A model generated the notes under the pieces. That model was not told the origin of the DNA. It did not search any database and saw only the letters and a list, made by a program, of their open reading frames with translations. The position numbers were made by a program, and so were the translations under genes. Shown here in pieces: positions 1 to 11,846 of a stretch of DNA of 64,000 bases. Positions within the stretch are counted from its first letter, which is position 1. Each line of letters begins with the position of its first letter. The DNA is from Agelas oroides. Taxonomy: Eukaryota > Porifera > Demospongiae > Agelasida > Agelasidae. The stretch covers positions 5,232,159 through 5,296,158 of the forward strand of contig OX422187.1 of assembly GCA_949130485.1 (NCBI GenBank), given 5' to 3'.

Positions 1-469
1 ATTGAGTGGACATTTATTACAGTACATCCATCCCATATTTGATTGTGGGTCTCACCTGGTTTCTCCTAGAGTGTTAAACAGACGGAGCAAATCAGCTTCT
101 GAAGACTTTATTTCTCAGCTACTGTGCATCATGCATACAGTATTCAAGGTATTTAGACAATGAGACCATTTTGCTCAGAGAAACTAATGGACTTGAAACT
201 AGTCAAGCAAGCCAGACCACAAGTATCATGCATAGGGAAGCAACGTCTAGTAAGTTTTGGTGACATGCAGGAATTTGAGTGTGGCCAATCAGTTTGCAGT
301 TGTTGTACACATCCAGGTAAATTGATACATGTTGCCGTATATAGCTATGCTAAAGCGTATCAGTCTGCAGCATAGTTTACCTTGATAGTAGTAAGTTGTG
401 ACTTCATTAATTCATTTCACACACTCACGAATTAAACCTGCAAAAGTGAGTCACACTAAGGTTGGTGTA
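1..469. other. No confident gene
   Basis: Short open frames only. A minus-strand stretch near 60-120 reads as a short open segment followed by GTGAGA, which could be an exon end, but no acceptor or family match supports it. Confidence 0.3.
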
Positions 470-727
470 CAGGGGCTGATCCAGGGGGGTGGAAAGACCC
501 CCCTTTTCCCATCAAAATTTTTTTGCACCTATGTTTTGCAATACATTTCATAGTATTGTCATCAAAAATCACTAATGATACAAACAAAAGGCCTTTAAAG
601 TTCACTTATTTTGAGTGTAAAGGCTTTCCATAGCAATAATTAACACACCCCACTAATAGTTAGTTGACAAATTTTGCTACCTAACTTTTTTAGCCACCCC
701 CTCGTTGAAATCCTGGATCAGTCCCTG
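470..727. mobile_element. hAT-like MITE (258 bp)
   Basis: The stretch starts with CAGGGGCTGATCCAGG and ends with its near-perfect inverse CCTGGATCAGTCCCTG. Ends of the CAGGGGC..GATCCAGG type are known for hAT-superfamily elements. The interior is AT-rich and non-coding. I cannot define a clean 8-bp target duplication, so the superfamily call rests on the termini. Confidence 0.6.
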
Positions 728-754
728 GTATAGTTATAATTTCTGTCTAGTACA

Positions 755-1810
755 GGTCTAAACCACACCCCAAGATGCCTAGAGTTCAGTCCTGCAGATT
801 TACCTTAGCTAGAATGCTTTAGAGTTCAGCTAATAGCTTTATCTGTAAGCTTATCACAATAACATTCATTGTTACATAGTTATAAAGCTTCTTAAAAAAA
901 CACTTTACTAAAACAGGACATCAGTTTATTTGTCATGAATAGCTAGTCATGCCTTTATACTCACACATTATGCATGTTTCATTAGCCCGAAGCTCTGTAG
1001 TACGCTCAATACATGCACCAATGATTTTATACATAGATATATTGAACGTGTAAGCAAAGAAATCCGTTTTGGACTCACTGTGAGGGGTGAGAGTGTTGTG
1101 GCTGGTAAAGGGAAGCTTAGTAAACCGAAGTTTCATTCTTGGGGTAAGTGCACCATGACACGAACAAATATCCACTCAGATTGGTTATCCATCGCTTTCT
1201 CTGGCCTGTGTATTATTACATTATATTATTTACGTGAATCCTTTAATTCACTCCTTGGAGTATAAATATCAAGTCTAAGCTACACCAAGATGCTCACAGT
1301 TTAGTGCTGCAGATTTGTCTTTCAGCTGAAAAGCTTTATCAGTAGGGTTTATCAAAACAAAGTTCACTGCTACTTAGCTAAAGGCTTTACTTATATAAAG
1401 GCTTCTTCAAAACAAGCTTTACCCTCAAGGGAGGAGTCAGACATCAGTTTATCTATCATGAATAGCTCGGCACACCTTCACTTGCTTTACACCAACAACT
1501 TGCCTGAAGCTCCACAGCTCGCTCAATACCTACAGTGATAATTTATATGGAGGCATATTGACATCACTTAAGTAGAGAAATCCTTTCTTCTGGAGTTGCT
1601 GGAGGGTTGAGGGTGGTAAAGCCGCTGAAGGGAGTTTCATTCCTCAGGTAAGTGCACCATACAAGGATGTCCACTCAGACTGGATGCGCTGTGTATTATA
1701 CTGTATTTTTCCCTATTCTTCACTATTGATTTCTCATCTTGGAGTGTAATGTTATATTGTATTATGTTAGTTACGTCAACCTTTAGTTTGCATCTTGGGG
1801 TGTAGTTAAT
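755..1810. repeat. Diverged tandem duplication, ~500-bp unit
   Basis: Positions 755-1265 and 1271-1752 are two diverged copies of one unit, with a partial third copy to about 1810. Shared landmarks in order are a CCAAGATG block, GTCATGAATAGCT or ATCATGAATAGCT, GCTCAATAC, AGAAATCC, and a conserved GGTAAGTGCACCAT. The last could be a splice donor, but no shared open frame leads into it, so I do not call exons. Confidence 0.65.
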
Positions 1811-2803
1811 ATAGCATTGATACATGAATCAACATAAATATATTATGCCAATGCCAAAATTTAATAACAGTACTCACTTTATCTAGTCTTCTTTGCCTTG
1901 ACCGTCTTACAGTACTGACTGGCAGTGCTAACTAATGTCACCAGTCGAGAGTCTAGCTCATTGCTGCATTTTGCTTTTATTTATGTATGTCTGTCTGTTC
2001 TCACACTTCTCTGTCCTCTTCTCCTGAATGCCTTTGTCTCTGGTTGTATCTCACAATCTTCATAGCTTCGATGCAGAGTTTGAAAATTGGTGTATACCAT
2101 GGTGAAAGCGTGATACGGGTTGAAGTACAGTCAATTGACATAACTATCACAACTCATTTCCTGTTTAGTCATGACGTTGACATTAATTGTCACACATTAC
2201 ATGGTATACTCTCACCAGGGCCTTCACTGGTTCAAGTGTGCTATTTGTCCATCTATAGTTACTGTTCATGCAATCACTTCAACTTTCAATTGTGTGCTTC
2301 CTGTGTACTGAAACCACCGTTATTATATGTAGAAAATTGAAGTGGTCCCAAACTGGATTAAGGATGTGTTACACCAACTGAAATTTGAACTGAAAACTGT
2401 TATGCTTCCTGAATCATAACTTCTAACACTCTACTGCCTTCCTCTGTCATGTCATTTTCAGTATTCAGTGTTTAACCGTTACCAGCCGTATTTGTTGTTT
2501 CTTGGTGTGCCAAGTTGTACTGCCTGAAGAAGGCCCTTTCAGGTATAAACACACTCAGAAGATGCTGGATTATTATTATTTTAGGAAAAGTGAGGAGATG
2601 CGAATAATATAACTGGCTATGGCCATATCCAAGAGAAAAAAAACAACAAAGAATCTCTAGTGTTTAGTTCACTCACTAGTGTGCCACATGCATGCACACT
2701 TATTATGTTTACTGCTCACTACTCTAACAGCTAGAGCAATGATTTTCTATTGTCTGCTACCCGCCCTTCTTATCCCCCCCCCCTCCTCCTCTTCTCTTTT
2801 CAG
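1811..2803. other. Intergenic or intronic sequence upstream of the SAM exons
   Basis: This is probably intron of the SAM gene, because the first visible SAM exon begins inside a codon. A candidate exon at about 2461-2501 has a phase that fits the next exon, but its donor is weak and it has no family match. Confidence 0.3.
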
Positions 2804-3354
2804 ACACACAAACTCTAGAACAGAATGCACGAGAGTACACACCCGAGCATGTGAGCCAGTTCCTTCAGGGGATTGGTCTGGGTCAGCATGCAATTGCCTT
2901 CAATAGGGAGGGCATCAGTGGTGAGATGTTGCTGGAGGCCACAGACGAAATGCTGGAAGAACTAGGAGTTACCAGTGCAGTTGAGATGCTCAAGATCAAG
3001 GTGCATGGGAGTGCATGATGGAATGTGATCAGCTTTGGTCTTTGGAGAAACAATGGGGATGGATGGATGGAACTGTTCAGTAGACTTATTCATTTTCAGT
3101 TCTTATACATTTTTTAGGTGCTGTTCCAGCGCAGTCTACGAGGTGGTGTGGTGCACTACCCCCTACAGACAGTTCTGGACTTCCTAAAAGAGGACAAGCT
3201 GGACAAGTACTGTACCATCTTTGAGCAGCGGGGCATAGATGGGGACCTTCTGCTGAAGGCTGATGACAGCGTGCTGAAGGAGTTGGGTGTAAGCTCCCCT
3301 GTGGAGCGCAATAGGATCCGGACCAAGTACAAGACATTTGTTAGTCAGCTATAA
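2804..3354 (+). CDS. 3' end of a tandem SAM-domain protein (two exons, partial)
   Basis: Two exons encode the C-terminal end of a protein with two SAM domains; SAM domains are helical bundles that mediate protein-protein or RNA contacts. Exon 2804-3000 follows a pyrimidine tract ending TTTTCAG and begins in phase 2. It encodes a SAM repeat with the pattern VSQFLQGIGLGQH, GISGEMLLEATDEMLEELG, then AVEMLKIK. Intron 3001-3117 separates it from exon 3118-3354, which encodes a second SAM repeat (VLDFLKEDKLDKY, GIDGDLLLKADDSVLKELG, RNRIRTKYK) and ends at TAA. The join is in phase 0. If the first exon were not spliced it would meet a stop a few codons on, which supports the intron. The N-terminal part lies upstream and I could not find it. 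The protein could be an ankyrin-SAM, kinase or scaffold type; the tail alone does not tell. Confidence 0.75.
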
Positions 3355-5640
3355 GTACTAACTTAGTAACTTAGTAACTTTGACTTTATAGGTGTTTCAT
3401 AGTTTCTTGCATGTCTGCACAACAATGCAATACAATTGTAACCTGTTATTTTTGTATATGACTTGCTAGGTTCAGATTACAGTTCAATTATGAATGCGAG
3501 TGACACAAAGCAATGATGCATTTGATTACCATTCTTGTCTACCAAGTAGCGTGGGAAAGTAATGGTCGTGTACATAGCAATTTGAGGTGCAATTTAGACT
3601 TGATATGACAAATGGATAGAATTAATTTGTAAGTGAATCCAGTGGAAAAGCAGGCATGTCATGTACCTTGTAATGCAAGATGAATGACGTACATGTACAG
3701 TATTATCTAGCTTGCCTCCTTCCACCCTATGAGACTCAACCTGCAATTAACCCTGCACTATAGTTATAGCCACGTGATCACATGATCCTTAGTATACTTC
3801 CCTCTCTGGTTCCTGGGGTACATAGGTGCACCATAGTACTCTCTGTTTGGATGTTTGTTGCTTCCTCTGGCTTGTTCATAATTATCTTGTATTTACTTCT
3901 TTATTTGCTACGATAACGGTCAAATTCAGTAAGGCTCCAAGTAATTGATTGTTGGGGTGAGCACACTTGCAGTGAAAATGGGAAATTATCTATATATATA
4001 ACTGCATATCCACTTCACCCTTGTTTTATAGTAACAGGTGGGTATTATTATTTCCATATACTGACAGGAAGTTGTAGATTCTGTTTCATATACTAAGGAA
4101 GTTGTAAAATGATGTTATAGCTTAAAGCTATACCTTGTTAAACATAGGGTGATATACAAATGTATGAGGAGATTTATAAATGTACCAGGACATTTACAAT
4201 GTAGTAAGACATTTATAAATATTTCCAACCGATATGCTGCATTTTAAATTGATGTATAATTTTGACACAAACACCATACATAGAGGTCTGCTTTCCAAAC
4301 TATGTTGAAGTATTCTGAATGTCTTTATACAGCTATAGTGATATATGACTTGTTCAGAATCACCTATGATTTGTTTGCACTGTTCTTCAATTCTAGAGTT
4401 TCAGTGATAGGCTATGTCTTCATGTACTGTGCTTGCACATGCAAAGACATGAGTTTAACTGTTGGCTCATGGTGCACTTCAGACACCAACAATACTGACA
4501 GATCTAGCTAATGAAGATAAGTTGATAATACAGGAAAGTCGAGAGAGTAAACAAAAGTCCACTACCTAAACTAGATCTTCTAAAACTTCCAAACAATGGT
4601 TTGTATGTCAAAAGAACACTTTAGAGACTTGTGTATGGATACCAGCCCAGATTGATGCTTTGCTTGGAAAGTGCTATTATGAAGTACCTACAAATAATAC
4701 TTTGAGTCAATGTGAACTTGGTCCTGCTTATTTGATCTTATAGCATAGTCATGCATTGCTAAGCACATTCTGGTTTTATCAGTGCATAATTATTCACACT
4801 GGTAAGAGTGTCCTGCCTTTTGACCTGGGCCACATGGAGATCATAGAGTGCATGTGTGTGAATCTTGAGGTTTTGCAATGCATGACTACATATCTCTCCC
4901 AAGCAAATCAATAGTACTAGTATAGCACAGAGTGATAGGAGCCCAAAGCCTTTAACACATTTACCTGTAAAACATTGTAGTTTTCCGAAATAGAATGTCT
5001 CTGGTTCACTTCTGATGTCGCTAGAAGAGCATTAACTGCATGTATTGCAGTCCAAGCAGTGATGCACATTGCTAGTGGGCACGTCTTGCTGTTATATAGG
5101 TGTTCATTTCCTTCTTCTGCAAATATAAGTTTAAGTGCTTAACAATGTGTGACTGCAGTACTTCAACCACTCACATGTGCTTGGGGTCTTTATGGGAATA
5201 GTCTTTGAGTATCTACTGTCATATGTAGCCTACATATGTTTTCAAGCCTACAGGAGCAGTCTGGGTGCTCTGGTGAGTGCGATGGTCTTCTCAGAGGCAA
5301 GCCATGTGCCTGCAAGGACGTTGTTTGGATGGGATAAAGACCGACCCAAAGCATCTCATTCTAGAGTTCTGACTGGATCTACCCAGTACTAAGAATGATC
5401 ACTTGGGAAAGTACTCTAGCTCCCAGCACTCCACCTCATAAGTTCCACTGCTGTTATTCTGAGATGGTCTCCTCCATCACTTGACCAGCAGAATGGAGAT
5501 ACATGTATCAGGAATTACAACATTCAGCAATGTGTGATGAAATACAGGAATGTGGAAAGCCGGCAGTTGCCAGGGGAGTATTTTGCCTCATACATATTTA
5601 CTTTCAACTGAGACAAGATGTTCAATAATTATTGTTTTAG
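3355..5640. other. No confident gene; holds one copy of a dispersed repeat
   Basis: AT-rich sequence with scattered short open frames. Apart from the repeat copy at 4303-4640 I see no coding signal. Part may be intron of the gene ending at 6666. Confidence 0.35.
4303..4640. repeat. Dispersed repeat, copy A
   Basis: This copy is related in the same orientation to 12462-12755. Shared landmarks in order are GTTGAAG near the start, GTGATATATG, TCTAGAGTTTCAGTGA, CTTCATGTAC, GTTGGCTCATGGT, AAAGTCCACT and TATGTCAA. The copies are diverged and the apparent open frame is not conserved, so this is not treated as a gene. Confidence 0.6.
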
Positions 5641-6666
5641 TTACAGGCTCTGGAGTTGTTTTCTCTACTGACTGTGAGGGTAGCACTGAGCCAGGCTGAA
5701 GCCAACCTGCTGCAGGAGTTAGCGACTCACTCTCAGCAGGACAATGAGGAACTGCAGGATGACACAGGATCAGCTTACAGCTATGGTATATAGAAAGTTG
5801 CCCCTACGGTATAGGCTCAGTGGCGTAGCCAGGACATCACGGATGCTAGGGCACAGTATGGGCACACAACGTTTGTACGAACTTGTGCGCGAAGTGCAGA
5901 AGTATTTAGGGGGTCTGGGGGAAGCTCGCCCAGAAAATTTTTTGAATTTCACAGCCTCCCAAGTCGGTTCTCAGGCCATATGTATACGGGAAACTCGCGT
6001 ACGGTGAGCGTACGAGACTCATAATTCTGTGGATTATACATAGCGATACTGCGCCGTTCGATTTCAAGACCGTGATTCGCGATCGACAACGATACTATCA
6101 GCGCCGATAATTCGCATGCATACCTGCACTGGTGGGGCACGGCCTCTAGTTGCTAGGGCACGTGCCCCAGTGTGCCCCAGCCTGGCTACGCCACTGTATA
6201 GGCTTGATTGAGGCTACCCTATAGGCTCTAGCAAAATAATCAGTTACTGGTAGTGTAAATCTTGGCATGCAAGCTGGCTATCTGTGATGACATGTCAACA
6301 TAACTTACTTCCCTGAGCAATCTGATTGGTACAACAACATGTTGATACGCTGTATAATTATAGGTCCCCCATTTTTACCAGTGAATGTGTCCAGACCCTA
6401 TTAATTTTATCGACAAGGCCGCAGGAGGTGTGCACTATGCATGCATTTAGGAAGTACGCTAGGGCCGTAGGACTGGAATAATTTTAGGCACTCAGTTTGA
6501 CAGATGCACAGTTGTAACAGCAACTAACCCAGAGCTACTAATGTTATGAATTTCAGATGCAGAGTCAGGATCTAGGGTGTCTGGAGGGACCTCTCGGTCT
6601 GTATCTGGCTCTGGCTATAGCTCCAGCTCACAGGATACAGATTATGTTGAATGCCTGTCAACATAA
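5641..6666 (+). CDS. Last two exons of an unrecognised protein (partial)
   Basis: Exon 5641-5785 follows ATTGTTTTAG and has a donor at G|GTATAT. It encodes a helical, Gln/Glu/Leu-rich stretch (ALELFSLLTVRVALSQAEAN, then QDNEELQDD). Exon 6557-6666 follows TTTCAG and joins exactly in phase 1, giving an acidic then Gly/Ser-rich tail (GTSRSVSGSGYSSSSQDTD) that ends CLST and TAA. Evidence for the model is the matched phases, good splice sites and a natural stop. I do not recognise the family. It may be a separate gene, or the SAM gene upstream could be alternatively spliced into it, because a GTACAAG donor-like site lies near the end of the last SAM exon. The intron contains a complete hAT-like MITE. 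Confidence 0.5.
5818..6196. mobile_element. hAT-like MITE with 8-bp target duplication (379 bp)
   Basis: Perfect 16-bp terminal inverted repeats (CAGTGGCGTAGCCAGG and its inverse) are flanked on both sides by TATAGGCT, at 5810-5817 and 6197-6204. An 8-bp duplication with CAGTGGCGTAGC ends is diagnostic of hAT elements. No transposase is encoded. It lies within the intron between exons 5641-5785 and 6557-6666. Confidence 0.9.
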
Positions 6667-7655
6667 TACTGTATAGCTACACAATGCATCAGCATGATGA
6701 ACAGAAATAGAATTGTGTACACACCATTGCCCCATTATGTCAGTTCACACATATACCTTTCTCTTGGGAAATGTAACATACTTCCTGGTCTTAGTAACAC
6801 ACCTAAAATGTTCAGTAACAGATCAAGAAATGCCCATGGCATATAACACATGCAGGTAGCTATGTACCCTAGCTGGTACTGAAAATACCATAGGTATATG
6901 CCCAGCAACATACTAATGTCCAGTAACATAGGTACTTAGGTGATACAGACGGCCTAGAAAAGTCCAGTAACATAGGTGCAGGTAACAGATAGCCTTGAAC
7001 CGAGGCTTTCCGATTTTGACTTTGTCTTGCAGCTTTATTGGGTCCTACAAGGCTAGGTAATATAACTACAAATGTTTAGTAACATAGGTACCAACAGAAT
7101 TAATGTCACTAGCTGTTATTTTCAGTGTGATTGCATGATCATTACTTTGAAAGCCGCAACCCTCATGCAGAGGGTATCACAGTAGAATCAATAGTTATAT
7201 AGATGGGTTACACTTCTGTTGGTGCCAGCTACATTATTGAGAATTATTTCTGGATGGCACTTCATTACGTACATGTGTACTGTCGTACTTTCTACTGCTG
7301 CTCTGCTAGCTACATTTGGTGCGAGCCCCACACTAGCAGTACTGCATTGCACACGTGTATGTGCATGTTTGCAGGCTGCTCAGTCACAGACGATCGCGAC
7401 AGAAACTATAGCTATATGCATGGTGCATGGTTGAGGTCACTGACTGACAAACTGTTTTGTTAATGCTATAGCTACGCCTATACCGTGATGCAGTACGCCA
7501 TGACAATTGGTGGCATGATTGCTATTGTGACATTAGCTTATAACTTGTAACCGCCTCTCCCCGGTACAATTCAACCCATTTGCGCACGCGCGTATACCAG
7601 GGGATAATAAGACCTAGGCTAGTCTCGCGCGTGGCCAGACCCAACCCGGACTACT
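6667..7655. other. No gene; short repeats
   Basis: Positions 6780-7100 repeat a motif close to AGTAACATAGGT several times. Positions 7318-7375 hold a decayed fragment of the GGGCGAGCC...GCGAGCCCCACACTAGC repeat that forms the 5' end of the Helitron-like copies near 38, 61 and 62 kb. Confidence 0.45.
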
Positions 7656-8245
7656 ATACGGCCAGAGTAGGTTGGAAGCTAGTAATTAGTGATACGCGCG
7701 AGGTACTAGGTAGCAATTAGTGCTACGTGATGACGTATTAATCATACCGACTGCCATTGCGGCCCATAGTGAAAGGTCAACTCGATTTACACAAACAGCT
7801 TTTGTTTGTTTGGGACGAAACTCACTCAGTGGGCCAGTGGATACTGCCAGGTGCGCGAAGCATTCGAGTGTTTCCTTGGGAATCCCCACGGAAAATTCCG
7901 CGTATCGGCATAAAATGCCATAGAGGTCGATCTAGAGCTCACTTAGCAGTATCCACTGAGTGAGTTTCGTCCCAAACAAACGATAGCTATTTGTGTAAAT
8001 ACGAGTTCACCTTTCACTATGGGCCTCTATGGCAGTCGGTATGATTTCGTCATCACGTAGCACTAATTGCTAGTCTTGCCGAGCCAGACTCTCACACGAA
8101 AAGCGGGAGAGAGTCTGGTGACACTCGCATAATTATTGAGTTGGTGTTGCACTCCCGCTTTTCGTGTGGCTCTGCGAGACTACACTAATTGCTACCTTGC
8201 GGGTATCACTAATTACTAGCTTCCGACCTCCTCTGCTATGCGGCT
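7656..8245. mobile_element. Foldback element with nested insertion
   Basis: Left arm 7656-7850 and right arm 7946-8245 are inverted copies. They share GGAAGCTAGTAATTAGTGAT at the outside and the CATAGTGAAAGGT and TTTGGGACGAAACTCACT blocks inside. The right arm is longer because a second small element (8071-8182) is inserted in it. No coding sequence is seen. It ends about 130 bp before the receptor start codon, so it may affect that promoter. Confidence 0.8.
8071..8182. mobile_element. Small palindromic MITE nested in the foldback arm
   Basis: The element runs from TAGTCTTGCCGAGCCAGACT to GCTCTGCGAGACTA and is internally palindromic around CACGAAAAGCGGGAG. Both sides carry CACTAATTGC (8061-8070 and 8183-8192), a 10-bp duplication. 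The opposite foldback arm keeps the uninterrupted site near 7711-7725. It belongs to the TAGTCTCG family also seen at 34,458 and 61,698. Confidence 0.8.
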
Positions 8246-8378
8246 ATGCAGGTATGTTAATTTGTGAAGGCGTTAACTGACCATCTGGCTCCACAAAGTC
8301 ACGTGAATTTTTTTTTGGTGGAGCTCGTCAATAACAAAATACGAAAGGTTGCATAGAAGTCCCTTACGTGGCAAGAGA

Positions 8379-10601
8379 ATGGAAACTAAATCAAGTGTCC
8401 TCGTACATTTGCTGCGTTTGTTCTTGCTAGCTGACGCCCTACGGGTCAGTGCGAACGAAACAACACTCTATCTCCTCAACGTGTTACCGTATCCGGACGA
8501 TCGTCCCTTCGCAGGTTGGGACAGAGGGTTCGAGCTAATCCCCGCGGGAGACCTGGCCATCGAACAGATCAATAACAGATCAGACATACTTCCTGGCTAC
8601 CGGTTGGAGTTGGTTGACATAGAATCCGAAGCATGCGGGATCAGTACCACTAACACTGGCCGCTTGAACTTTTTCAGGCATCTGGTACAGCCCAACTCCC
8701 TTGTGGTGGGAGTGGTTGGCCTCTTCTGCTCCACCGTCACAGCTGCAATTTCCCCAGTGGCAAATCATCCAGGAATTGATTACATTCAGGTCGCTGGATC
8801 AACCTCGCCCCTGTTTCAAAATGTTACTGCCTACCCAAGGCTTTACCACACAATTTCATCCTCTACCATTTTCAACAAAGCAATTCTAAGACTCATGGAC
8901 AAATTCAGCTGGAAAAGGATCAGCTCGATTCATGATAATAGTGATATTTACTTCCTCACAACTGCTGATAACTTTGCAAGTAAAGTAAATGCTGATTCAA
9001 CTCTCAAACTGGTCACCCGCATTTCTACATCACCTTCAGACATTTCAGATGCATTTGCAAACCTAAATCGTAATGGAGCTCGGATTGTGTATGCCTCACT
9101 GACAACACCAGAGGCTGCAAACCTGATGTGTGAGGCCTACAAACGTGGATTTCTCTGGCCAGGTTATGTGTATATTTTTCATGAACATATTTTTCAAATA
9201 CTTCTTAAATCTGAGACCACTTGTGATGAGAGAGAATTGACAGAAGCTCTTGAAGGGAGCTTCTTGCTGCAGTACAGGCTGCATGCTGAGCCACATGATA
9301 CATTAGTGTCAGGATGGACATTTAAAGAGTACCATGACAATTACCTCATGCGATTGGCAGAATTTGCCACAGCCACAGGCATGCAGCTTCGAGACAACAT
9401 TTATGCCAATGTGCTTCATGATGAAGTGTGGGCTATAGCACTAGCACTCAACAACTCACTGGAAACTTTCAAATCATTAAATGTAACTCTAACTGACTAT
9501 GGACTTGGGCAATCCATCATTACCGACACCATTGCAGGTAAACTGAAAAATATTTCATTTCAAGGTGCTGTTGGTTACATCAGATTTGACTCCAATCAAG
9601 AAGCTGGTAGCTCAATCAATATCTTTCAAGTCCAAAGAGGCCAGCCTGTACTAGTTGGTGTGTATAACCCTAATGAGGATAATCTGACAATAACTGATTT
9701 AAACTTATTGTCTATTGTGCCTGCCGATCAGTTTGAAGTGGTTTATGAAGTTCTTCCCTGTTGGCTAATGATAACCATCTTTTGCATTTGTGGGCTTGCA
9801 TACATCATGACAACTGTCATCTTGGTGTTGCTTCTCTACTGGAGAAATGAACCTGAGATCAAAGCCACCAGCCCCTACCTCAGCCTGGTTATGTTTGCTG
9901 GGTGCTACTTGCTCTATACTACAATTATGTTTCAAACAGTACACAGATCATTTGTTATCGGATTTGAGGCATTCACTGCCATATGTAACACTGACATTTG
10001 GTTTGGATTTATTGGCTGTAACCTCATTATTGGCACCCTATTTGTGAAACTTCTGAGAGTAAATCACATCTTTAGAGTGTTTCAGAAGACAAGCAAACTT
10101 TGGTCAGATCAGTTCTTGTTCCTGGGTGTGCTACTCATTTGCTCTGGTATACTCATCGTACTGATGTCGTGGACAACAATTGACATACTACACCTAGAAG
10201 AAACACAAACGTACATCCCGTCTGCTCAACCTCCATATTACAGAGGCACAAGAAGATGCAGTAGCAGAAACTTGGGTATTTGGGTGATAACAGCACATGT
10301 ATACAATGGGGTGATTATCTTGCTTGTAATGTTCCTTGCAGTTCAAACAAGGCACATCAAACGGTGCAATTTCAAAGACACCAAAAAAGTTAATACATAC
10401 ATTTTCACAGTAGTTGCCATCAATGCAATTGCTGTACCACTGTGGTACATCTTTAGCTACACACAAGTTGAATTTGAAGTGGGAGGACACATTTCTTCTG
10501 TGATTGCATATTTATCCATTGCTATACTTTGCCAGCTTTTCTTGTTTGCACCAAAAACTTTGCCTCTTTTCAACAAGCATAAAGTTTGTACTCACCATTA
10601 A
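8379..10601 (+). CDS. GABA-B-like class C GPCR, intronless, 740 aa
   Basis: This is a single-exon receptor of the metabotropic GABA-B type. A hydrophobic signal peptide (about residues 6-25) precedes a Venus-flytrap ligand-binding domain (about 28-430), with the block VVGVVGLFCSTVTAAISPVA and the IDYIQ..ASTSPLF motif typical of the ANF-receptor fold. A seven-helix region follows from about residue 460, with WRNEPEIKATSPYLSLVMF, GCNLIIGTLFVKLLR and FQKTSKLWSDQF. Class C receptors keep a disulfide between the top of helix 3 and the second extracellular loop; Cys536 and Cys627 fit those positions. No cysteine-rich domain lies between the two parts, which separates GABA-B-like from glutamate-type receptors. 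The ATG at 8379 is preferred because the only earlier in-frame start is TTG and the ATG context (A at -3, G at +4) is good. A polyadenylation-like AATAAA lies at 10813. An inverted broken paralogue is at 22934-25154. The ligand is unknown. Confidence 0.9.
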   Translation: METKSSVLVHLLRLFLLADALRVSANETTLYLLNVLPYPDDRPFAGWDRGFELIPAGDLAIEQINNRSDILPGYRLELVDIESEACGISTTNTGRLNFFRHLVQPNSLVVGVVGLFCSTVTAAISPVANHPGIDYIQVAGSTSPLFQNVTAYPRLYHTISSSTIFNKAILRLMDKFSWKRISSIHDNSDIYFLTTADNFASKVNADSTLKLVTRISTSPSDISDAFANLNRNGARIVYASLTTPEAANLMCEAYKRGFLWPGYVYIFHEHIFQILLKSETTCDERELTEALEGSFLLQYRLHAEPHDTLVSGWTFKEYHDNYLMRLAEFATATGMQLRDNIYANVLHDEVWAIALALNNSLETFKSLNVTLTDYGLGQSIITDTIAGKLKNISFQGAVGYIRFDSNQEAGSSINIFQVQRGQPVLVGVYNPNEDNLTITDLNLLSIVPADQFEVVYEVLPCWLMITIFCICGLAYIMTTVILVLLLYWRNEPEIKATSPYLSLVMFAGCYLLYTTIMFQTVHRSFVIGFEAFTAICNTDIWFGFIGCNLIIGTLFVKLLRVNHIFRVFQKTSKLWSDQFLFLGVLLICSGILIVLMSWTTIDILHLEETQTYIPSAQPPYYRGTRRCSSRNLGIWVITAHVYNGVIILLVMFLAVQTRHIKRCNFKDTKKVNTYIFTVVAINAIAVPLWYIFSYTQVEFEVGGHISSVIAYLSIAILCQLFLFAPKTLPLFNKHKVCTHH

Positions 10602-11675
10602 TTCTGTCTGCAAAGATTGTTTGACTTATTGTTATGCTTTTGCTCTCAGCTCATTAACTTTCCAAAATATATTCCAAAAAGTTTGAAATTAAATTTTGTT
10701 ATTTGAACAGCCTCAGATATGTACAGTCCACGTGTTCTCATTGTAGCTACTGCCCTGCCATGCTATCCTATATATACATGTATGTATATAGAATGAAAAT
10801 ATTTGCATTTTAGAATAAAAAGAGTTCCATATTTATAGTTTCATCACTGTGACACATTATTAAAAAAAAATGATACTAAAATAATAGGATTTTTGTGTGT
10901 GTGAAAGTCCGTTGAATAGCCTTTTCTTCAGTCTTAGAGTCTCTGTTTTCAGAATACCTCCTAGCATCTCTAGTATAACCATGTTATGTACTGAAACTGT
11001 AGAAACAGCCAGGTTATTTTAACCACTATACTTGTAAGGTCATCTTCAGGTTGACAAATTTCCGTACAAGAAATGCTGCCAAATAGGTTTTATTAAATGC
11101 CTGTCAGGTGTTTCTAGATCAGAAGACCTATTCGGCTACATTCCTAGCATCTCTACCTTAAAAATGCAACCAAGATGGTGCCAAATGTGCAAGATCTAAG
11201 CAACTAAACCTCTTCCAGTAATGCTGATTAATTGGTCTTCTGGCTAATTCAATATTCTCAACGATACTCTGAATTTAAGGTATTTGGAATTTGGAATCAT
11301 TTATGATGTGTCATGCATATAATTATGCAACTGAGATGACCAAAATATATTTGAAGTAACACAAATACAATGTATTAAAATAATCCCCAGGGCCATAAGC
11401 GCAAGAACAAAGCAATGCCAAACCTCTACCAGAATGCTGATTCATATATACACTGCAAAACAAACTGGTTGTTTTAAGCACAGAGTCGTTACCCTGGTTG
11501 CACACAAGCGAAGAAACAGTGGTTGTGTATTATAGATCTTGCTGATTGCAATAAGACAACTGGAGAGGAAGCTTCCCAGACCATCTAACAACCAAGATCT
11601 TGCAGTTAGTATATTATTTAATTCATTGTAAAAACATTTCAACCATATTGTTATCTCAGTTGCATGACATGACAT
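10602..11675. other. 3' flank of the receptor, no gene
   Basis: The receptor 3' UTR probably ends shortly after the AATAAA at 10813. The rest is AT-rich with no coding signal. The sequence just after the stop is related to the 3' flank of the pseudogene at 22.9 kb, so the duplication included some 3' sequence. Confidence 0.4.
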
Positions 11676-11846
11676 ACATTGTGTATTGTGTATTGTGGCA
11701 CACATTGTGTATTGTGTATTGTGTATTGTGACAGACATTGTGTATTGTGTATTGTGTATTGTGACAGACATTGTGTATTGTGTATTGTGACATACATTGT
11801 GCATTGTATATATTGTGTATTGTGACACACATTGTGTATTGTGTAC
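11676..11846. repeat. ATTGTGT minisatellite
   Basis: Tandem iterations of ATTGTGTATTGTG are broken at intervals by ACAGAC, ACATAC or ACACAC, giving a higher-order period of about 26 bp. Open frames here on the minus strand (repeats of a Tyr-Thr-Ile-His motif) are artefacts of the repeat. Confidence 0.9.
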
